Of a stretch of DNA of 7,678 bases, positions 1 to 5,093 are shown piece by piece. Numbering within the stretch: the first letter of the stretch is position 1; every line of letters starts with the position of its first letter. Position numbers and translations under genes: made by a program. The notes below the pieces were generated by a model. That model saw only the letters and a list, made by a program, of their open reading frames with translations, ran no database searches and had not been told where the DNA came from. The DNA comes from Candidatus Berkelbacteria bacterium (GTDB lineage: Bacteria; Patescibacteriota; UBA1384; CAILIB01): assembly GCA_020058355.1 (NCBI GenBank), contig JAGVEG010000017.1:1-7678 (forward strand). The letters run 5' to 3'.

Positions 1-1842
1 AGACATATCGAAGCGAATCATTGCTGATTCTTGTTGGAAATACGTCTTGGCCAGTGCCTTTGAAAGTTCAGTTTTACCAACACCAGTAGGTCCAACAAAG
101 AGGAAGCTGGCAATTGGCCGTTCTTCGTTACGGATACCAGCGCGCGCTCTGCGGATGGCTTCACTCACCGCGTGCACAGCCTCACGCTGGCCAATAACTT
201 GCATATGCAACCTATCCTCAAGTTGCAAGAGCTCCTGTGCGTCTTCTTGGGTGACATCGTGCACGGGTACATGAACACTCTCTTCGAGTGTTTCTGTAAT
301 AAGCGTGTGATCAAGCCACCGGGCACCCTTTAGGACGGCACGGGCAGCAGCCTGATCAAGAAGGGTGATGGCACTGCCAGGGAGTGCTTCCTCACTAAAG
401 AATCTACGGGCAAGCGTTACGGCGGCATGGACGGCGGGAAGCGTCATGCGTACACCGGTGCGACGCTCAATAGCAGGAAGCTCAGTGAGTACAGCTGCAA
501 CTGCCTCATCTTCGGCAATCTCGCCGAGCTCCACAACCTCAAACTGCTCACGGAAGAGGGGTTGTTGCTCAATATACTGGTGGAATGCGGGGTAGGTTGT
601 GGTTGCAAGTACCTGGAAGCCTCGGTTGAGAATCTCGGCTACGAGGGTGCTACCTTCCTGACCATGCTGAATCAGGTTCTCAATGTGGGGTAGTGCAATG
701 ATCACATTTCCTGCCTGAGCTGCTTCCTGGAGAGCATGCTTTAGTAACTCATCAGCGGGAGTTGGTTGTGCAAGCATCTCGGCAATATGAAGCTCAAGCA
801 TGCGCACATCATGAAGACTGGGTAGGTGGGTGCCCATCACAATTTCTTGGGCAACACGCTCGAGAGCGGCGTGCTTACCACTACCTGAATCTCCAATAAA
901 CAAGACACTGTTACGCTTGGTACGACTCAAAGCCTCCTGCACATGCTGCATAGGCTGCTCAAAGCCAACAATTTTATGAGTCTTACCACTTCGTACTTGG
1001 TTGGTGAGGTCGCTGCTGTACTGGTCAAGGAAAGGCGTTGGGAGTGCGGTCCAGGCACGGTTCATATAGCTTGAAGAACCGGTGGTATGGAATGCTGCAT
1101 ACCAGCTTTCCTGACTTGCATACCAGGTAATAGCCTCAATGAGTTGTTTCGAAGAGATCTTCAGTGACTTTATAGGTTCCGCAATACGTGAATGCTCAAG
1201 GAGGGCTACAAAGACATGCTCTTCATGAAGGTGCGGGGCTCCAACCTCTTTTACAATGGCAAGTGCTCGGGAAAAAACTTCACTAAGCTCAGGCGCAAGT
1301 TCATGCATACCCTCACGAGGAGTATGCGGCAGGAGCGTCTGGAGAGTATCCAAGAGGGAATTGGGTGTAAGCTCGAGTCGTTCAAGGATAAGGCGGACAC
1401 GTGGCTGCAGGAGCGAGGCAAAGAGAAGATTTGGCACATCAAGTACGGCATCATGTCGTGCTCGCAGTACACTCCATGAGGAGCGAAACAGGTGAGTTAG
1501 CGTAGGGAAAAATACTCCCGTAAGATCACCACTAAGAGATACGAGCTTCTGACTAGGCTGGATAGTCAATGATCGCTTGGTGTAGAGCATGAGGGCTACG
1601 ATACCAGCAGCACCTAAAGGAATCCCGAGGGGGCTTCCTGACCAGAAAAGATTACTCATACTAACACCTTCGGCAAAAAGAATTGCAGAAGAGAGACCAC
1701 ACACTGCTAGTGCCAGCCAAATCCCGGCGGTAAGAAGGGTAGTATTCTCTCCAAGTGGGACTTGCTCATGCTGTGCATTCAGCGGTACAGCTGCAGTCCA
1801 AGCACCCTCTTCAGTGGTTCCCTGTAAAAGTAACTTAGACAT
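1..1842 (-). CDS. Membrane-anchored Clp/Hsp100 (ClpC/ClpB-like) AAA+ ATPase with degenerate first ATPase module; C-terminus outside window
   Basis: 614 codons are visible; the frame is open to the window edge, inside the second ATPase module. Order of parts: two hydrophobic segments (about residues 36-57 and 66-87), a double Clp N-domain repeat (about 120-250), AAA+ module D1, then D2. D2 looks active: VIGQ at 549-552 and a perfect Walker A GPTGVGKT (584-591). D1 keeps a Walker A-like GDSGSGKH (317-324) with His for Thr. Where Walker B should read hhhhDE it has IIALPH (381-386), and the usual Arg-finger pair of ERRF is REQF (431-434). D1 is therefore probably non-hydrolytic. Clp/Hsp100 proteins unfold or remodel substrates; membrane anchoring implies substrates at or in the membrane. 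I see no long coiled-coil middle domain, so it is closer to ClpC than ClpB. The start is set by AGGGAGG five bases upstream. The ATG overlaps the end of the upstream membrane-protein gene by 8 bases, implying translational coupling. Confidence 0.9.
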   Translation of the reverse strand, partial: MSKLLLQGTTEEGAWTAAVPLNAQHEQVPLGENTTLLTAGIWLALAVCGLSSAILFAEGVSMSNLFWSGSPLGIPLGAAGIVALMLYTKRSLTIQPSQKLVSLSGDLTGVFFPTLTHLFRSSWSVLRARHDAVLDVPNLLFASLLQPRVRLILERLELTPNSLLDTLQTLLPHTPREGMHELAPELSEVFSRALAIVKEVGAPHLHEEHVFVALLEHSRIAEPIKSLKISSKQLIEAITWYASQESWYAAFHTTGSSSYMNRAWTALPTPFLDQYSSDLTNQVRSGKTHKIVGFEQPMQHVQEALSRTKRNSVLFIGDSGSGKHAALERVAQEIVMGTHLPSLHDVRMLELHIAEMLAQPTPADELLKHALQEAAQAGNVIIALPHIENLIQHGQEGSTLVAEILNRGFQVLATTTYPAFHQYIEQQPLFREQFEVVELGEIAEDEAVAAVLTELPAIERRTGVRMTLPAVHAAVTLARRFFSEEALPGSAITLLDQAAARAVLKGARWLDHTLITETLEESVHVPVHDVTQEDAQELLQLEDRLHMQVIGQREAVHAVSEAIRRARAGIRNEERPIASFLFVGPTGVGKTELSKALAKTYFQQESAMIRFDMS

Positions 1843-2164
1843 CAGTACCTCCCTGGGGACCGGTTAGCCCACTGACAATGCTGACTATGCAAAGGATGGG
1901 GACTGCCCAAAAGAAAAGAAGGAGTGCCACGCCGCCAAGTGCGATCAGGGCATAGAGAAACAGGCCAACGAGTATTCTCCCAAGGCGGAAGAAAAACCCG
2001 AGTACCCTTCCCTGCTTCGTGTAGTCTTGGAAGATCGGCTCGGTAATATGCTGTGCCGTCTCAAGAACGGCAATATTTTGATCGATGGTCTCAATCAACT
2101 TCTTCGTACCACGATAAAACCGCCCAGGCGACGTGAGATACCAGAAAACAAAGAAGGCAACCAT
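1835..2164 (-). CDS. Small conserved-looking membrane protein, operon partner of the Clp-like ATPase
   Basis: I do not recognise a named family. The preferred start gives 109 residues: a hydrophobic N-terminus (about 2-12), a soluble stretch of about 45 residues, and a long hydrophobic region (about 56-98) probably crossing the membrane twice. The end is a short polar tail. Several Arg residues flank the hydrophobic region. The stop overlaps the ATPase ATG by 8 bases, so the two are almost certainly made together, and a shared membrane complex is a reasonable inference. The frame stays open upstream to an ATG at 2236 (133 residues). That ATG directly follows the U-tract of the upstream gene's terminator and has no SD. 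The ATG at 2164 lies 7 bases after a good -10 box and is preferred, which would make the message leaderless. Confidence 0.75.
   Translation of the reverse strand: MVAFFVFWYLTSPGRFYRGTKKLIETIDQNIAVLETAQHITEPIFQDYTKQGRVLGFFFRLGRILVGLFLYALIALGGVALLLFFWAVPILCIVSIVSGLTGPQGGTDV
1848..1853 (-). promoter_or_regulatory. Shine-Dalgarno site of the Clp-like ATPase gene
   Basis: On the minus strand GGGAGG lies five bases before the ATG at 1842, inside the last codons of the upstream gene. It fixes the ATPase start and shows that this organism does use SD sites for internal operon genes. Confidence 0.75.
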
Positions 2165-2171
2165 ATATGTA

Positions 2172-2200
2172 AGTGTACAGCATTGGGTTGGTGGAAACAA
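2172..2200 (-). promoter_or_regulatory. Promoter of the membrane protein / Clp-like ATPase operon
   Basis: On the minus strand TTGTTT (2200-2195), a 17-base spacer and TACACT (2177-2172) form a sigma-70-type promoter. Only 7 bases separate the -10 box from the ATG at 2164, so transcription should start at or next to the start codon. Confidence 0.5.
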
Positions 2201-2240
2201 AACAGGTATATCTAAGATTACAGCCAAGCGATACATTTTT

Positions 2241-2280
2241 ATAAAAATGAGGCCACCAAACGCTAATGCGTCTGGTGGCC
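2241..2280 (-). terminator. Rho-independent terminator of the 144-aa hypothetical gene
   Basis: A 13-bp stem (arms 2280-2268 and 2263-2251 on the minus strand) closes on an ATTA loop and is followed by TCATTTTTAT. One pair is a G-U wobble in minus-strand RNA but an A/C mismatch in plus-strand RNA. Together with the U-tract this fixes the direction. It lies 18 bases after the stop codon at 2299. Confidence 0.9.
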
Positions 2281-2298
2281 TAGTTATAGTAGTTAAAA

Positions 2299-2733
2299 CT
2301 ACTTTTTAAAGTACTTCATTAACGGTGCAAGTTCATCGAGTTCACTGCCCTCAGCTTTCCTGTACTCAACCAGTCTTGGTATTGCTTGTCCTTCAGTTGG
2401 CTTAGGGTTGCCTTCTTCCGATAAAGTAATGAGGTAGATTACATTATGAATCCTACTTACGCCATAGAAGTAATAGACAGGACCCAGTGTGGGTTGCTCC
2501 TGCCTTTCCCAGTAAAAGAGTACCTCGACCTCATCCGGCTCTAGCTCGGTGTGGACCATAAGAGACAGAGGCCAACTGTTTGTCTCTTGCGGGAGCTTAT
2601 GGAAGTTGCCAAATAGCCAGTCAGCGTCATAGCCCACTCCTTCGTAGGTAACCTGTTTTACGATAAGTACGTCAAAAGTCTTGTGAGGTGCTGTGAGTAG
2701 TTCTGCTAAAAGCTCTTTATACTCTGCTATCAT
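2299..2733 (-). CDS. Hypothetical protein, about 144 aa, soluble
   Basis: I do not recognise this protein. With the preferred start it has 144 residues, no signal peptide and no membrane segment. It is acidic in the middle, rich in aromatic residues (DADWLFGNFHKL near the N-terminal third, VYYFYGV near residue 86) and ends in a basic MKYFKK. The alternation of hydrophobic and polar residues suggests a mixed alpha/beta fold. The start at 2733 is chosen because AAGGAG lies 9 bases upstream. An in-frame ATG at 2802 (167 residues) lies upstream of the predicted -10 box and has no SD, so it is unlikely. The gene is monocistronic, with its own promoter (2784-2812) and terminator (2241-2280). It sits between the ATPase operon and the tRNA cluster, which says little about its role. 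Confidence 0.7.
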   Translation of the reverse strand: MIAEYKELLAELLTAPHKTFDVLIVKQVTYEGVGYDADWLFGNFHKLPQETNSWPLSLMVHTELEPDEVEVLFYWERQEQPTLGPVYYFYGVSRIHNVIYLITLSEEGNPKPTEGQAIPRLVEYRKAEGSELDELAPLMKYFKK

Positions 2734-2742
2734 TTTTATTTT

Positions 2743-2748
2743 CTCCTT
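2743..2748 (-). promoter_or_regulatory. Shine-Dalgarno site that decides the start of the 144-aa gene
   Basis: AAGGAG on the minus strand lies 9 bases before the ATG at 2733. It favours that start over the in-frame ATG at 2802. Confidence 0.8.
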
Positions 2749-2783
2749 GTCACTACTATAAGTGAACGGAGTTAGTAATATAG

Positions 2784-2812
2784 AATTTAAGAATAAAATC
2801 AATACCAGTCAA
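2784..2812 (-). promoter_or_regulatory. Promoter of the 144-aa hypothetical gene
   Basis: On the minus strand TTGACT (2812-2807), a 17-base spacer and TAAATT (2789-2784) give a predicted start near 2777 and a leader of about 44 bases that includes the AAGGAG site. Confidence 0.55.
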
Positions 2813-2824
2813 CCTCTCCTGATG

Positions 2825-2879
2825 ATTGCTACACACTTAAACACCCCCTAATGAAAGGGGGTGTTTAAGTGGTGGGCCC
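2825..2879 (-). repeat. Distal copy of the tRNA-Val 3'-end/hairpin repeat (copy A)
   Basis: This 55-base segment matches 2950-3004 at 46 of 55 positions with no gaps. It contains the flank ATTGCTAC, a 15-bp stem (2834-2848 with 2855-2869) closing a 6-base loop, and GTGGTGGGCCC, which on the minus strand is the tRNA-Val 3' end including CCA. No tRNA body is attached here. The hairpin has no U-tract on either side. Confidence 0.8.
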
Positions 2880-2949
2880 CACGCTCGTTCCTCGCTGTTT
2901 TCCCTGCTCTGCAGTGAAATAGCGGACTCTCACCTACGGTTTTCATCTA
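2880..2949. other. Unassigned 70-base spacer between the two hairpin copies
   Basis: I find no ORF, tRNA fold or promoter here. It separates copy A from copy B and contains a few short self-complementary stretches (for example GTGA with TCAC on the minus strand) that are not convincing by themselves. Confidence 0.4.
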
Positions 2950-3004
2950 ATTGCTACGTACTTTAATACCCCCTTAGAAAAGGGGGTATTAAAGTGGTGG
3001 GCCC
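2950..3004 (-). repeat. Proximal copy of the tRNA-Val 3'-end/hairpin repeat (copy B), tRNA-Val trailer
   Basis: This is the partner of 2825-2879. On the minus strand the tRNA-Val CCA runs directly into a 15-bp stem (arms 2994-2980 and 2973-2959) with a 6-base loop, so it would form the 3' trailer of tRNA-Val. It probably acts as a transcription stop or processing signal, but it lacks a U-tract. Confidence 0.8.
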
Positions 3005-3070
3005 TAGAGGACTCGAACCTCTGACATCTTCGGTGTAAACGAAGCGCTCTACCAACTGAGCTAAGAGCCC
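2995..3070 (-). tRNA. tRNA-Val(UAC)
   Basis: It reads as a full cloverleaf on the minus strand: acceptor GGGCTCT with AGGGCCC, D-arm AGCTCAGTTGGTAGAGC, and anticodon stem CTTCG/CGAAG around loop TTTACAC, giving UAC. The T-arm contains GGTTCGAGTCC and CCA is encoded. The length is 76 bases. A TATAGT box 10 bases upstream suggests its own promoter. Confidence 0.96.
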
Positions 3071-3080
3071 GAACATGAAA

Positions 3081-3111
3081 ACTATAGCGGATCCTAGAGA
3101 GTATTTCTAGG
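3081..3111 (-). promoter_or_regulatory. Probable tRNA-Val promoter with an inverted repeat in place of a -35 box
   Basis: On the minus strand TATAGT (3086-3081) lies 10 bases before the tRNA. No recognisable -35 hexamer lies at 16-18 bases; that position is occupied by CCTAGA/TCTAGG, an inverted repeat with a 7-base centre (3093-3111). This could be an operator or chance. Confidence 0.4.
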
Positions 3112-3119
3112 GTACGAAA

Positions 3120-3208
3120 CTTTTGGCTTTTGGAAATAACGAGGCCTCCACAGGATTCGAAAGAGATATCGCTCCGAGGACAGCCGTGGTTATTTCTGAA
3201 AGCAAAAG
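3120..3208. repeat. Long imperfect inverted repeat between tRNA-Phe and tRNA-Val
   Basis: The arms 3120-3140 and 3189-3208 pair over 20 bp with one bulged G (3125). They enclose 48 bases that can form a further short CCTC/GAGG helix. In plus-strand RNA, G3132/U3197 and U3131/G3198 are wobble pairs; in minus-strand RNA they are mismatches. It may be a structured RNA, a small MITE-like element or an unusual stop signal after tRNA-Phe. No U-tract follows it. Confidence 0.65.
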
Positions 3209-3212
3209 TAAA

Positions 3213-3287
3213 TGGTGCCGAAGGTCAGAATCGAACTGACGACACGAGGCTCTTCAGGCCCCTGCTCTACCACTGAGCTACTCCGGC
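3213..3287 (-). tRNA. tRNA-Phe(GAA)
   Basis: Minus-strand cloverleaf of 75 bases: acceptor GCCGGAG with CTTCGGC, and anticodon stem GGGGC/GCCTC around loop CTGAAGA, giving GAA. The T-arm is GTCAG-TTCGATT-CTGAC, the discriminator is A, and CCA is encoded. Its 5' end lies 20 bases after tRNA-Leu, so it is probably cotranscribed with it. Confidence 0.96.
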
Positions 3288-3307
3288 GTGTGCATACAGG
3301 TTGTAAA

Positions 3308-3393
3308 TGGTGCCGGGAAGAGGACTCGAACCTCCACGAACTTGCGTTCACTAGCACCTGAAGCTAGCGTGTCTACCATTTCACCACCCCGGC
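3308..3393 (-). tRNA. tRNA-Leu(CAG)
   Basis: Minus-strand class II tRNA of 86 bases: acceptor GCCGGGG with TCCCGGC, and anticodon stem CTAGC/GCTAG around TTCAGGT, giving CAG. It has a long variable arm with stem GAAC/GTTC, T-loop GGTTCGAGTCC and encoded CCA. It begins only 6 bases after the secG stop codon. Confidence 0.96.
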
Positions 3394-3399
3394 ATATTC

Positions 3400-3615
3400 T
3401 TAAGAAAGGAGTAGGCTAGCAAGAACCACGGCCACAAAGGCAATTCCGAAGATGATTGTGAGCTGGTAGAGAACCTTCTCAGCGCCACGGCGACTACTAA
3501 AGACTGCGCTATCACCACCAAAGGCATCACCAAGGCCAGCACCGCGTTGCTGAAGCAGCACGCAGGTAACAATGAGAACCGCTAGGATGACTTGTACAAT
3601 CGTGAGAAGAAGCAT
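3400..3615 (-). CDS. secG: SecG, preprotein translocase subunit
   Basis: 71 residues, normal for the family. SecG is the small accessory subunit of the SecYEG channel in the cytoplasmic membrane and assists SecA-driven export. The sequence shows the expected two-helix hairpin: TM1 about residues 3-21, the conserved turn LLQQRGAGLGDAFGG (about 20-34), and TM2 about 50-70. The start at 3615 gives the standard N-terminus, with almost no residues before TM1. There is no SD site. The start codon lies 10 bases after the encoded CCA of tRNA-Cys, and the stop lies 6 bases before tRNA-Leu. The message must therefore be part of a tRNA transcript, and its 5' and 3' ends are presumably made by tRNA-processing nucleases. 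Identification is firm; the processing model is inference. Confidence 0.93.
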   Translation of the reverse strand: MLLLTIVQVILAVLIVTCVLLQQRGAGLGDAFGGDSAVFSSRRGAEKVLYQLTIIFGIAFVAVVLASLLLS

Positions 3616-3625
3616 GGAAGTATGT

Positions 3626-3700
<75 letters not shown>

Positions 3701-3806
3701 GGACCGAGGTACACGGTGTGCCAAGTCCGTCTGGCTGAAGGATGGAGACCCACCGCATTCCAAACTAGGGTAGCAGTTCTGATTCCGTACGTACAGATCT
3801 ACGCGC
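3701..3806 (-). other. Leader of the tRNA-Cys/secG/tRNA-Leu/tRNA-Phe unit
   Basis: The tRNA-Gly terminator precedes this stretch, so the promoter of the downstream unit should lie here, yet I see no clear -35/-10 pair. Next to tRNA-Cys, 3701-3728 forms an imperfect hairpin (GGAC/GTCC outer and GGTACA/TGTGCC inner pairing). Confidence 0.35.
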
Positions 3807-3831
3807 AAAAGAAAAACGCCTCTTGCGAGGC
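3807..3831 (-). terminator. Rho-independent terminator after tRNA-Gly
   Basis: On the minus strand GCCTC-GCAA-GAGGC is followed by GTTTTTCTTTT. The stem begins 9 bases after the tRNA-Gly CCA. It separates tRNA-Gly from the tRNA-Cys/secG unit. Confidence 0.85.
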
Positions 3832-3839
3832 AGCTTTCT

Positions 3840-3914
3840 TGGAGCGAGTAGCGGGAATCGAACCCGCTTCTCCACCATGGCAAGGTGGCGTAATGACCAT
3901 TATACGATACCCGC
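3840..3914 (-). tRNA. tRNA-Gly(GCC)
   Basis: Minus-strand cloverleaf of 75 bases: acceptor GCGGGTA with TACTCGC, and anticodon stem CCACC/GGTGG around loop TTGCCAT, giving GCC. The T-arm is GCGGG-TTCGATT-CCCGC, the discriminator is U, and CCA is encoded. It is a single-gene unit with its own promoter and terminator. Confidence 0.96.
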
Positions 3915-3923
3915 ACCTCTGTA

Positions 3924-3952
3924 AGACTAGCGGATGATTGCTGATTTCGCAA
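3924..3952 (-). promoter_or_regulatory. tRNA-Gly promoter
   Basis: On the minus strand TTGCGA (3952-3947), a 17-base spacer and TAGTCT (3929-3924) lie 9 bases before the tRNA, so the primary transcript would have a 5' leader of only about two bases. Confidence 0.6.
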
Positions 3953-4014
3953 GAACTTCGAAACCATGAACAGAAAATCTATTAGAATGGTAACCGGGTG
4001 TCATTAGAGGCTTG

Positions 4015-4068
4015 GATACGTGTGTTCATGTAGTTTTCAGTCACGTATCACATAAGATACCACATCTT
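4015..4068. promoter_or_regulatory. Overlapping inverted repeats in the divergent intergenic region
   Basis: GATACGTG (4015-4022) is an exact reverse complement of CACGTATC (4042-4049). GTATC within the latter also pairs with GATAC (4056-4060), and AAGAT (4054-4058) pairs with ATCTT (4064-4068). The pairings exclude one another. They lie between the divergent tRNA-Gly and the 153-aa gene and could be operator half-sites or alternative leader hairpins. The rest of 3953-4150 shows nothing I can name. Confidence 0.35.
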
Positions 4069-4100
4069 TTCTCTGGCGGGTAATTGCCTAATCATCTCCT

Positions 4101-4129
4101 CTGTGATAAACAACAATCAAAAATACAGT
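4101..4129 (+). promoter_or_regulatory. Weak promoter candidate for the 153-aa gene
   Basis: CTGTGA (4101-4106), a 17-base spacer and TACAGT (4124-4129) would start transcription near 4136 and leave a leader of about 32 bases. The -35 match is poor. TTGCCT at 4084-4089 is an alternative -35 box but has no good -10 partner. Confidence 0.3.
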
Positions 4130-4153
4130 AAAACACTAATCTTAAGTGATAAA

Positions 4154-4159
4154 GAAGGA
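4154..4159 (+). promoter_or_regulatory. Shine-Dalgarno site that decides the start of the 153-aa gene
   Basis: GAAGGA abuts the upstream ATG at 4159, too close to serve it, but lies 8 bases before the in-frame ATG at 4168, a normal distance. Confidence 0.65.
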
Positions 4160-4167
4160 TGGATAAA

Positions 4168-4629
4168 ATGGGAGAAGTTTTAGCTAGTCGCGATGAGAGC
4201 GAGGTCGTGCTTAAGGCGTTTCAAGCGGATGATCATATGGAGTTCATTGCAGAAATTGCAAGGCAGTTAGGCCTTACAGGCTTAGACCCTAATGCAACGT
4301 GGGAGCTATTTCCCCAGAAAAGAGCGATCTCCTACATTATTAGATATAAGAACTACCAACTCATCTTTGATGCCGGTAATCCCCAAAAAAGAACAGATGC
4401 CTGGAGCAGGATAGTGCATTGGGTCAACTCAACAGCTGTTACAGACCGACATGCCATCCTCAATGAACTTGCCAGTTCAGTGGGTGGAGGAGCAGTGAAA
4501 AAGATAGAGGGTCCCGCGCCGAGCCAGCGGAATAAGTGTGAGGGTTTGTACTATAACAGCGTAAGGCAAATTTATGACCAGGAAGAGGGGCGGCGTGGCC
4601 GTCGGCCAACATTGGATCGTTTGTATTGA
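4168..4629 (+). CDS. Hypothetical protein, about 153 aa, soluble with basic C-terminal tail
   Basis: I do not recognise this protein. The preferred start at 4168 gives 153 residues; the ATG at 4159 would add three (MDK). There is no signal peptide or membrane segment. The N-terminal part (about 5-37) is predicted helical and acidic. The middle has a beta-like stretch, RAISYIIRYKNYQLIFDAG (about 52-70), then helical segments with WSRIVHWVN (about 79-87). The tail is strongly basic (EGRRGRRPTLDRLY) and could bind nucleic acid or ribosomes; that is inference only. Translation starts downstream of a GAAGGA site. The gene stands alone, divergent from tRNA-Gly, with a strong terminator after its stop. 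Nothing in the context assigns a job. Confidence 0.65.
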   Translation: MGEVLASRDESEVVLKAFQADDHMEFIAEIARQLGLTGLDPNATWELFPQKRAISYIIRYKNYQLIFDAGNPQKRTDAWSRIVHWVNSTAVTDRHAILNELASSVGGGAVKKIEGPAPSQRNKCEGLYYNSVRQIYDQEEGRRGRRPTLDRLY

Positions 4630-4647
4630 GTGATGGTTGGTGATCTT

Positions 4648-4686
4648 GAAGGGTGTGAAGTACTGCTTCTTACCCTTCTTTTGTTT
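4648..4686 (+). terminator. Rho-independent terminator of the 153-aa gene
   Basis: GAAGGGT (4648-4654) pairs with ACCCTTC (4672-4678), an inner GAAG/CTTC helix extends the stem, and TTTTGTTT follows. It lies 18 bases after the stop codon. Confidence 0.88.
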
Positions 4687-4760
4687 AGAAAGCACCACTC
4701 GTACGAGCGTTTTTTGTAGTGAGGCGTATGGAAGTAGTGTCTGGGCGAATGGGAAAAAGC

Positions 4761-4769
4761 TGGTACAGT
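4761..4769 (+). promoter_or_regulatory. Extended -10 promoter of the 94-aa membrane protein gene
   Basis: TGG-TACAGT fits an extended -10 element. It lies 6 bases before the ATG at 4776, and no SD at normal spacing is present. I see no convincing -35 box. Confidence 0.4.
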
Positions 4770-4775
4770 AGGTAT

Positions 4776-5060
4776 ATGGCCCAACATCGACATCACAAAC
4801 CCAAGCAGGCTGCAGTTGCATTCAGTGCCCCTACAACAGCATCCCTTGCACGTAGTGCAGATGACTCACTTGTCTCAGCTTCACGGAAGAAGATTAAGGA
4901 AATGGCAACAGGTATAGAACTACGAGATGCGAAGCGAACCTTCCTCTTCATGATCATTACCCTTGGTGTAGTGATACTCCTTACCATTGCGGATGAGCGT
5001 TTTAATCTCGGTATGACCATCGGTGAGCCGATGAGAAACTTCCTGAAGCTCGGTAGTTGA
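4776..5060 (+). CDS. Hypothetical single-pass membrane protein, about 94 aa
   Basis: I do not recognise this protein. With the start at 4776 it has 94 residues: a His/Lys-rich N-terminus (QHRHHKPKQ), an Ala/Ser-rich low-complexity linker, a basic segment SRKKIKEMATG (about 36-46), one membrane helix (about 56-73), and a short tail after it. Positive charges before the helix predict a cytoplasmic N-terminus. In-frame starts exist upstream at 4719 (GTG, 113 aa), 4728 and 4749. I prefer 4776 because an extended -10 box lies just before it, which would make the message leaderless; the upstream starts lack a properly spaced SD. The stop codon TGA forms part of the -35 box of the next gene. The neighbours are a terminator upstream and a second small membrane protein downstream. 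Confidence 0.65.
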   Translation: MAQHRHHKPKQAAVAFSAPTTASLARSADDSLVSASRKKIKEMATGIELRDAKRTFLFMIITLGVVILLTIADERFNLGMTIGEPMRNFLKLGS

Positions 5061-5085
5061 CAGTTTTCAACAAGAAGGGTATTAT
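5057..5085 (+). promoter_or_regulatory. Near-consensus sigma-70 promoter of the 65-aa membrane protein gene
   Basis: TTGACA (5057-5062), a 17-base spacer and TATTAT (5080-5085) match the consensus at 11 of 12 positions, the best promoter in the window. The -35 box contains the TGA stop (5058-5060) of the preceding gene. Transcription should start near 5092. Confidence 0.9.
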
Positions 5086-5093
5086 AGTCACAA

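Noticed and set aside
1192..1479. Open frames on the plus strand opposite the Clp-like ATPase gene, including this one of 95 codons
   Set aside because: They lie fully opposite a long minus-strand gene with clear Clp motifs, have low-quality protein composition and no SD or promoter.
2165..2236. Upstream in-frame ATG at 2236 extending the small membrane protein to 133 aa
   Set aside because: It abuts the U-tract of another gene's terminator, has no SD, and the extension covers the predicted promoter. It stays possible if the terminator is read through.
2734..2802. Upstream in-frame ATG at 2802 extending the 144-aa protein to 167 aa
   Set aside because: It lies between the predicted -35 and -10 boxes and lacks an SD, whereas the ATG at 2733 has AAGGAG at 9 bases.
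2825..3004. Integrative element flanked by att sites at the tRNA-Val 3' end
   Set aside because: The repeats are only 125 bases apart, differ at 9 of 55 positions and enclose no integrase or other gene. At most this is an old scar.
3141..3188. T-loop-like GGATTCGAA inside the long inverted repeat, suggesting a tRNA pseudogene
   Set aside because: No acceptor, D-arm or anticodon arm can be fitted around it, so it is probably coincidence.
4698..4715. CTCGTACGAG palindrome followed by six T, a possible second terminator
   Set aside because: The palindrome leaves almost no loop, so the hairpin would have only about three base pairs; the strong terminator at 4648-4686 already serves the gene.
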